Source: CAZKGE01 sp964636405 (GTDB lineage: Bacteria; Bacillota; Clostridia; Christensenellales; CAG-138). Taken from it: 19,457 nucleotides of DNA. The stretch covers positions 1-19,457 of the forward strand of contig CAZWSI010000031.1 of NCBI GenBank assembly GCA_964636405.1, written 5' to 3'. Shown piece by piece: positions 14,981 to 19,457 of this stretch. A model generated the notes under the pieces. The model searched no databases, was not told the DNA's origin, and was given only the letters and a program-made list of their open reading frames with translations. The position numbers were made by a program, and so were the translations under genes. Numbering within the stretch: the first letter of the stretch is position 1; the number at the start of each line of letters is the position of its first letter.

Positions 14981-15014
14981 AACAGGCAGTCTCCTTATAC
15001 ACGGTATTGGGTTG

Positions 15015-15043
15015 ATTTTACACCCTTCGCCGGCGCGCCGCAA
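15015..15043 (-). promoter_or_regulatory. Candidate promoter of the beta-helix lipoprotein gene
   Basis: On the minus strand, TTGCGG (15038-15043) and TAAAAT (15015-15020) with a 17-base spacer. The start would be near 15008, about 28 bases before the ATG. Confidence 0.5.
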
Positions 15044-15081
15044 TCCGTTTGCGCCGCTTCCCCCCAAGCCGCCCGCGCCCG

Positions 15082-15110
15082 TTGCCATCGCCCGCGCCGT
15101 TTGCTATACT
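15082..15110 (+). promoter_or_regulatory. Extended -10 promoter of the LUD / radical SAM unit
   Basis: TTGCCA (15082-15087) and TATACT (15105-15110) with a 17-base spacer; TGC directly before the -10 makes it an extended -10 element. The start would be near 15117, leaving a leader of about 75 bases. Confidence 0.75.
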
Positions 15111-15191
15111 GAAGCTGTCCGTAGCTTGCCGCGCGGCGCGCGGAGCCGCATCGTGCGCACAAAGGCTACGACGCGGAGAGGAATCAAAACG

Positions 15192-15796
15192 ATGGATTAC
15201 GAAAGGCTGCTGAAAAACCTGAACGACCGCCGCTTTCTCGCGGCCCTCTATCCCAACGCCGCCGAGGCGGCCGAGGCCGTGCTCAAGATCGTCGGCGATC
15301 AAAGCTGCGGCATGGGCGGCTCCAAGACCGTGCGCGACATGGGGCTTTATGAAAAGCTGACCGCGCGGGGCAACCGGGTGTTTTCCCATACCTTCGCGCC
15401 GCCCGCCGAAAAGCAGCAAACGCGCCAGGCCGCCATGGGCGCGGAGGTCTATCTCTGCTCCACAAACGCCCTGACGCTCGACGGACGGCTCATCAACATC
15501 GACGGCACGGGCAACCGCGTGGCGGGTATGCTTTTCGGGCCGCCCACGGTCGTAGTCGTGGCGGGCAAAAACAAAATCGCCGCCGATTATGAGGCGCCAT
15601 CGAGCGCATCCGCCGGGAATGCTGCCCAAACAACGCGCGGCGGCTCGGGTTCGATACGCCCTGCGCGCTTACGGGCGTTTGCGCCGATTGCAAGAGTCCC
15701 GCGCGCATGTGCAACGTAACCACCGTGCTGGAATACCCCACCCGCCACGTGAAAGCGTTTCACGTGCTTCTTGTGGACGAAACGCTGGGCTGGTGA
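15192..15796 (+). pseudogene. LUD-domain protein (LutC/YkgG-like) with a one-base frameshift
   Basis: The ATG at 15192, preceded by GAGAGGA, opens a LUD (lactate-utilization, DUF162) domain: VGDQSCGMGGSKTVRDMGL, LCSTNALTLDGRLINIDGTGNRVAGMLFGP and VVVVAGKNKI. After GKNKIAADYEA the frame becomes nonsense and stops at 15719. The proper ending is in the frame one base back: AIERIRRECCPNNARR, then TPCALTGVCADCKSPARMCN and AFHVLLVDETLGW, stop 15794-15796. One G appears lost in GAGGCGCCATCG (15591-15602), where GAGGCGGCCATCG would give an unbroken 201-residue protein of normal length. LUD proteins occur in lactate oxidation complexes and as stand-alone relatives of unknown role. The Cys-rich end (CX5CXXCX6C) resembles an Fe-S or metal site. 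Either a real recent mutation or a sequencing error is possible. Confidence 0.85.
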
Positions 15797-15803
15797 GCGA
15801 GCC

Positions 15804-16895
15804 ATGCCGCTCAACCTTCTTATTAAGCCCGCCTCGGGCAATTGCAATCTGCGCTGCCGCTATTGCTTTTATCACGACGAGCAGCAAAAACGCGACGTAT
15901 CCTCCTTTGGCATGATGTCGGCCGAGACTCTGGAGGCCATTATAAAAAAGGCACTCGCGCACGCGCGCGGCAGCTGCAGCTTCGGCTTTCAGGGCGGCGA
16001 ACCCACGCTGGCCGGGCTGGACTTTTTCCGCCGCGCCGTCGCGCTGCAAAAGCAATATAATACAAACGGTCTGACGGTTCACAACGCCATCCAGACCAAC
16101 GGCACGCTGCTGAGCGACGAGTGGGCCGCGTTTTTCGCGGAAAACGGGTTTCTCGTGGGCCTCTCCCTCGACGGCGACGCGCGCTTGCACAATCTCTACC
16201 GGCGCGACGCGGACGGCCGGGAAACCTTCGGGCGCGTTTGGGGCGCTGCAAAGCTGCTGGAAAAGCACAAGGCGGATTTCAATGTGCTCACGGTGGTCAC
16301 GGCGCAAACGGCGCGGCGCATTGCGGACATATACGCGTTCTTTATGCGCAGCGGCCTGTACTATCAGCAGTATATCCCCTGCCTCGACCCCCTCGGCGAG
16401 GCGCGCGGGCAAGAAAAATATTCCCTGACCCCGGCGCTGTACGGGCAGTTCTTAAAAAAGCTGTTCGACGCGTGGTATAGGGATCGCGCGGCGGGGCGTT
16501 TCGTCTATATCCGCTATTTTGAAAACCTCGCGGGCATGCTGCGCGGCATTCCGCCCGAAAGCTGCGGCCTGTCGGGCGTGTGCTCCATGCAATATGCCTT
16601 CGAGGCCGACGGCGGCGTGTACCCCTGCGATTTTTACATGCTGGACGCGTACCGCCTGGGCAACATTTGCACGGACGATTTCCCCGCCATCGATCAAAGG
16701 CGCGCGGACATCGGCTTTGTGCGCGCCTCGCTCCGCCTTCCCGAGACGTGCCGCCGCTGCCGTTTTGCTTCCCTCTGCCGCGGCGGCTGCATGCGCGACC
16801 GCGACGAAACGGGCAGGAACGCTTTCTGCGAGGCTTATCAGAGCTTTTTTGCATACGCGCTGCCGCGCCTTTCCGAGCTGGCGGGAGGCTCGTAG
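15804..16895 (+). CDS. Radical SAM/SPASM enzyme of the anaerobic sulfatase-maturase (anSME) type
   Basis: The 363-residue protein has the radical SAM cluster motif CNLRCRYC (Cys14, Cys18, Cys21), the SAM-binding GGEPT (64-68) and a complete SPASM set: Cys254, Cys260, Cys275, Cys289, Cys316, Cys319, Cys325, Cys329, Cys342. YPCDFY gives Asp276 right after Cys275, the place of the general base in characterised anSMEs. Such enzymes oxidise a Cys or Ser of a sulfatase to formylglycine, using three [4Fe-4S] clusters under anoxia. Length and Cys spacing match the family closely. I chose ATG 15804 because the protein then starts at the conserved LLIKPASGNCNL; GGTGAG lies 6 bases upstream, overlapping the LUD stop. 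No sulfatase gene is in the window. It is cotranscribed with the broken LUD gene. A different peptide substrate is possible. Confidence 0.9.
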   Translation: MPLNLLIKPASGNCNLRCRYCFYHDEQQKRDVSSFGMMSAETLEAIIKKALAHARGSCSFGFQGGEPTLAGLDFFRRAVALQKQYNTNGLTVHNAIQTNGTLLSDEWAAFFAENGFLVGLSLDGDARLHNLYRRDADGRETFGRVWGAAKLLEKHKADFNVLTVVTAQTARRIADIYAFFMRSGLYYQQYIPCLDPLGEARGQEKYSLTPALYGQFLKKLFDAWYRDRAAGRFVYIRYFENLAGMLRGIPPESCGLSGVCSMQYAFEADGGVYPCDFYMLDAYRLGNICTDDFPAIDQRRADIGFVRASLRLPETCRRCRFASLCRGGCMRDRDETGRNAFCEAYQSFFAYALPRLSELAGGS

Positions 16896-16956
16896 GCGCG
16901 GCGCCCCTTTTATCGTTCCCCGCGCGCCTCTGCGCCCTGCCCCGTTCCCCGCTTGC

Positions 16957-16985
16957 TTGACCTGAAGCGGCGGCTCATGTAAAAT
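16957..16985 (+). promoter_or_regulatory. Promoter of the anchored protein gene
   Basis: TTGACC (16957-16962) and TAAAAT (16980-16985) with a 17-base spacer. The start would be near 16992, 30 bases before the ATG at 17022. Confidence 0.75.
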
Positions 16986-17021
16986 AACAAAGCAGGGAAA
17001 GCTGTAGGCAGAGGGTAGAAA

Positions 17022-18173
17022 ATGAAGAAACGTTTTCAATATAGGGAGCGGCCGCCCAGGCAGAGTCTGGACGCGACAAGCGCGGGTCCGGCGCTGCGGA
17101 TTGCCGGCGTTGCAGCGCTTGTCGCAGGCTGCCTGCTGCTGACGGCGCTTGTGCTCGCGCCCAGGCTGACCGCGTGGCTCAAAAGCGGCGCGCCGCTGCC
17201 CTGGGAGCCCACGCCCAGCCCGACTCCGCAAGCCGTGCGGGCAACGCCCACCCCGCATCCAATCGCCTCGAATACGGCTGAGGTGCTGGGGGACGGCGGC
17301 CTTGTGCTTGCGGACCCGTCGTTTTACGGGGATACGCTCCTCTACGCCTCGGGCGAGCACGCGGCGCGCTGCGATCATCTCGTGCTGCGCGATATGGCTG
17401 CGGGCGAGGAGCGCCGCGTTGAGCTGGCGCTTACGCACGCCGGGGTGCGCTATCCGCGGCTGAATCCGAATTATATCGTGTATTTTGACGCGGCGCAAAC
17501 GGGCGGCGGAACGATCATGGCCATCGACCGCGCGGAGGCGGAGGCGGCCGCGCACGCCGTTGTGGATGTGCGCTACGGCGTGCCGAGGCTCTTTCTGGAG
17601 GGCTGGTATCTGCTGTTTATGGAGCGCACGGGCGAGGCGGCATACCGGCTGAACGTGATCGATTTGCGCACAAACGAAGCCGTGACGGCGGCGGTTTTTT
17701 CCGGCACGGAATACGGCGTGTCCGCGCCGTCGCTTTTTAGCGGGCAGATTCTCTATGCCGCGGCCGACCTGGAAAACGAGGCTGTGAGCGTGATCGAGAG
17801 CCTGCAAATCGAAACGGGCGAGAGCTGGCGCTTTGAGCCGGGAACCTATGTGCACGATCCCAAATCCAACGGAAGCTGCTGGGCGTGGATGACGGGCAAC
17901 CACAGCGAAGATTCCGACCTCTACGTTTCCGTGCGAGGCGGCGCGCCCATGCTCATCGCGCGCGGCGTGGCGGATTTCGGCATCACCTCCGAGGCGGTGG
18001 CGTACTGCCGCGACGAGGTGATCTACGCGTATCTGTTCTCGGACGGCCGGAGCTACATCCTTTCCGAAACCGGCGCGCGCGCGCAGCTTGTGACCGCAGA
18101 GGGCGGCTACGCGCTCTGGCGCGATATCACCGAGCCGCAAACGCCGGCGTATCGCGTCATGCGGCTTTATTAG
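17022..18173 (+). CDS. Membrane-anchored extracytoplasmic protein, possibly beta-propeller
   Basis: I do not recognise a named family. The 383-residue product has a basic N-terminus, one transmembrane helix (about residues 27-47), a Pro/Thr-rich linker (58-80, PTPSPTP...) and then a soluble domain outside the cell. That domain repeats short blocks of the kind FYGDTLLYAS, NPNYIVYFD, LEGWYLLFME, FSGQILYAAADLE, NGSCWAWMTG, EAVAYCRDEVIYAYL, which look like blades of a WD40/TolB-type beta-propeller reading out on/off states; this is inference. Start choice: GAGGG lies 10 bases before the ATG and a promoter lies just upstream. Its stop codon TAG is exactly at the left end of a MITE-like element. 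The same TAG would exist without the insertion, so the protein is probably unchanged. Confidence 0.75.
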   Translation: MKKRFQYRERPPRQSLDATSAGPALRIAGVAALVAGCLLLTALVLAPRLTAWLKSGAPLPWEPTPSPTPQAVRATPTPHPIASNTAEVLGDGGLVLADPSFYGDTLLYASGEHAARCDHLVLRDMAAGEERRVELALTHAGVRYPRLNPNYIVYFDAAQTGGGTIMAIDRAEAEAAAHAVVDVRYGVPRLFLEGWYLLFMERTGEAAYRLNVIDLRTNEAVTAAVFSGTEYGVSAPSLFSGQILYAAADLENEAVSVIESLQIETGESWRFEPGTYVHDPKSNGSCWAWMTGNHSEDSDLYVSVRGGAPMLIARGVADFGITSEAVAYCRDEVIYAYLFSDGRSYILSETGARAQLVTAEGGYALWRDITEPQTPAYRVMRLY

Positions 18174-18333
18174 GGTCTGTTTCTAAAAGAAGAAATTGCA
18201 GTTTTGAGCGGATTTTTCGTACAGTTTAGCGGAAAATCCGATGGTTTACTGGAGGTAAATCGAGGATTTGGAGCGCAAAATGGGCGGAAAAGACGCCGAA
18301 AATGCATTTCAGGGAATTTAGAAACAGACCCTA
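18171..18333. mobile_element. MITE-like element with perfect inverted ends
   Basis: TAGGGTCTGTTTCTAAA (18171-18187) is repeated in perfect inverse complement at 18317-18333, giving a 163-base unit. The outer TA on each side fits a TA target duplication, as made by IS630/Tc1-mariner-type transposases (known for that group). No coding capacity is inside, so it would need a transposase elsewhere. Inside is an 11-base hairpin with one G-T pair (18209-18219 and 18230-18240). The element separates the anchored protein gene from radA. Confidence 0.85.
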
Positions 18334-18347
18334 GGAACGGAGCAAAC

Positions 18348-19457
18348 ATGGCAAAGGAAAAAACGATCTATATCTGCGGCGAGTGCGGCTACGAATCGGC
18401 CAAATGGATGGGCAAGTGCCCCAAGTGCGAGAGCTGGAACACGCTCGTAGAGGCCGATGCGGTCAAGCTCAAGCCTGTGGGGGGGCGCGCGCACGCGCAA
18501 AAGCTGTCGTCGGTTTCGGCGGCCTCCGCGCCGCGCGTCACGACGGGCATTGCGGAGCTGGATCGGGTGCTGGGCGGCGGGCTTTTGCCCGGGATGGTAG
18601 CGCTGCTGGGCGGCGATCCGGGCATTGGCAAATCCACGCTGCTTTTGCAGGCGGCGGACGCGCTGGCGGCAAGCGGCAAGGTTTTATACGCCTCGGGCGA
18701 GGAGAGCGCGGCGCAGCTCAAGCTCCGCGCCGAGCGGCTCAAGATTCAAAACGACATGCACATTCTCTGCGAAACGGATGTGCAGGCCGTGCTGGACGAG
18801 GCGAGCGCGCTTTCGAGCGCGGTGCTGATTGTGGACTCCATCCAGACCATGTTTACCGAGGAAGCGGCGGCCGCGCCGGGGAGCGTCACGCAGGTGCGCA
18901 CGGCCACGGCGCTGCTCACGCGCTTTGCTAAGGAGACGGGCACGGTGGTGCTTATCGTGGGGCACGTGACCAAGGAGGGCGCGATTGCGGGCCCGCGCGT
19001 GCTGGAGCACATCGTGGACACGGTGCTGTATTTTGAGGGCGACCGGCATCAGGGCCTCCGGCTGCTAAGGGCGGTTAAAAACCGCTTTGGCTCGACCAAC
19101 GAGGTGGGCGTATTTGAAATGACCGACCGGGGCATGCGCGGGGTGGAGGACCCCTCCCGGCTGTTCCTTTCGGGCGAGGCCGCGCCGGGCTGCGCGGTAA
19201 CCTGCGCGCTGGAGGGCACGCGGCCGCTGCTGCTGGAGGTGCAATCGCTCCTTGTGCCGACGGCCTTTGGAAGCCCGCGCCGCACGGCGGCGGGCATAGA
19301 CAACGGAAGATTGTCGCTCCTGCTCGCGGTGCTGGAAAAGAAGGCGGGCCTCCGGCTCTCCGACCGGGACGTTTACATCAATGTAGTGGGCAATCTCAAG
19401 CTCGACGAGCGCGGGGCGGATCTTGCGCTTTCGCTCTGCGTCGCGTCGGCCTTCTTT
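18348..19457 (+). CDS. radA: DNA repair protein RadA (Sms), 5' part
   Basis: RadA is a RecA-like ATPase and helicase that processes recombination intermediates. The first 370 residues are present and the gene runs off the right edge; full length is about 455. Seen: the N-terminal zinc finger (Cys10, Cys13, Cys24, Cys27), Walker A GGDPGIGKST, the SGEES block, Walker B LIVDSIQT, the RadA-specific KNRFGS motif and the start of the C-terminal Lon-like domain (LLLEVQSLLVPTAFGSPRR, NVVGNLKLDERGADLALS). The ATG at 18348 has GGAACGGAG upstream, directly beside the MITE. Before the insertion the gene would have followed the anchored protein gene after about 14 bases, so its transcription may have been altered. 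No own promoter is clear to me. Confidence 0.96.
   Translation, partial: MAKEKTIYICGECGYESAKWMGKCPKCESWNTLVEADAVKLKPVGGRAHAQKLSSVSAASAPRVTTGIAELDRVLGGGLLPGMVALLGGDPGIGKSTLLLQAADALAASGKVLYASGEESAAQLKLRAERLKIQNDMHILCETDVQAVLDEASALSSAVLIVDSIQTMFTEEAAAAPGSVTQVRTATALLTRFAKETGTVVLIVGHVTKEGAIAGPRVLEHIVDTVLYFEGDRHQGLRLLRAVKNRFGSTNEVGVFEMTDRGMRGVEDPSRLFLSGEAAPGCAVTCALEGTRPLLLEVQSLLVPTAFGSPRRTAAGIDNGRLSLLLAVLEKKAGLRLSDRDVYINVVGNLKLDERGADLALSLCVASAFF

Noticed and set aside
16452..18140. Minus-strand open frame of about 560 codons
   Set aside because: Antisense to the anSME-like and anchored protein genes, with an Arg/Ala/His-rich composition and no domains; it would also run across a promoter and intergenic gap.
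1..19457. tRNA, rRNA or known riboswitch
   Set aside because: I looked for cloverleaf ends, GGTTCGAATCC-type arms and common riboswitch cores and saw none. A covariance-model search (tRNAscan-SE, Rfam) would settle this.

Overview
The window looks like a chromosomal stretch of a high-GC, monoderm anaerobe, most likely a member of the class Clostridia. That is an inference from strong GGAGG-type ribosome binding sites, lipoprotein and Sec-secreted proteins without outer-membrane partners, an anaerobic sulfatase-maturase-type radical SAM enzyme, a Cthe_2159-type beta-helix lipoprotein and the RadA/HD/UMF1-transporter set. Most of the window (about 3.4 kb to the end) is visibly GC-rich with tightly packed genes. 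The first 2.6 kb is clearly AT-richer and looks acquired.

Layout. (1) Positions 1-2222: an AT-rich unknown gene whose 3' part runs out of frame into the tail of a cysteine desulfurase, that is, a recombination scar or assembly join. (2) 2223-2624: a non-coding gap with an isolated terminator, small repeats and a good promoter. (3) 2566-4729: a self-contained transcription unit with a secreted unknown protein and a Sel1-repeat lipoprotein interrupted by an in-frame TAG, closed by a strong terminator. (4) 4836-8778: an HD-domain hydrolase on the minus strand, divergent from a plus-strand operon of an MtaD-like deaminase (apparently leaderless), rmlA and rmlB. (5) 8807-14980: a minus-strand block with a HdeD-like membrane protein, a NAGPA-like secreted protein overlapping a UMF1-type transporter with an unusually large loop, a DUF937 protein with a histone-H1-like tail, and a Cthe_2159-like lipoprotein. 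(6) 15082-16895: a LUD-domain gene broken by a -1 frameshift, followed by an anSME-family radical SAM enzyme. (7) 16957-18173: a membrane-anchored protein with its own promoter. (8) 18171-18333: a small MITE-like element with 17-bp inverted ends including TA. (9) 18348 to the end: the 5' part of radA.

How the genes relate. The mtaD-rmlA-rmlB operon joins a nucleoside deaminase to the first two steps of dTDP-6-deoxyhexose synthesis; rmlC and rmlD are not here. Many of the other genes encode envelope proteins of unknown substrate: two lipoproteins, two secreted proteins, an anchored protein, a HdeD-like protein and a transporter. No complete, recognisable defence or mobile system is present. 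The most unusual items are the chimeric left end, the amber codon in the Sel1 gene, the DUF937/H1-tail fusion, the leaderless promoter and the MITE inserted exactly in a stop codon upstream of radA.
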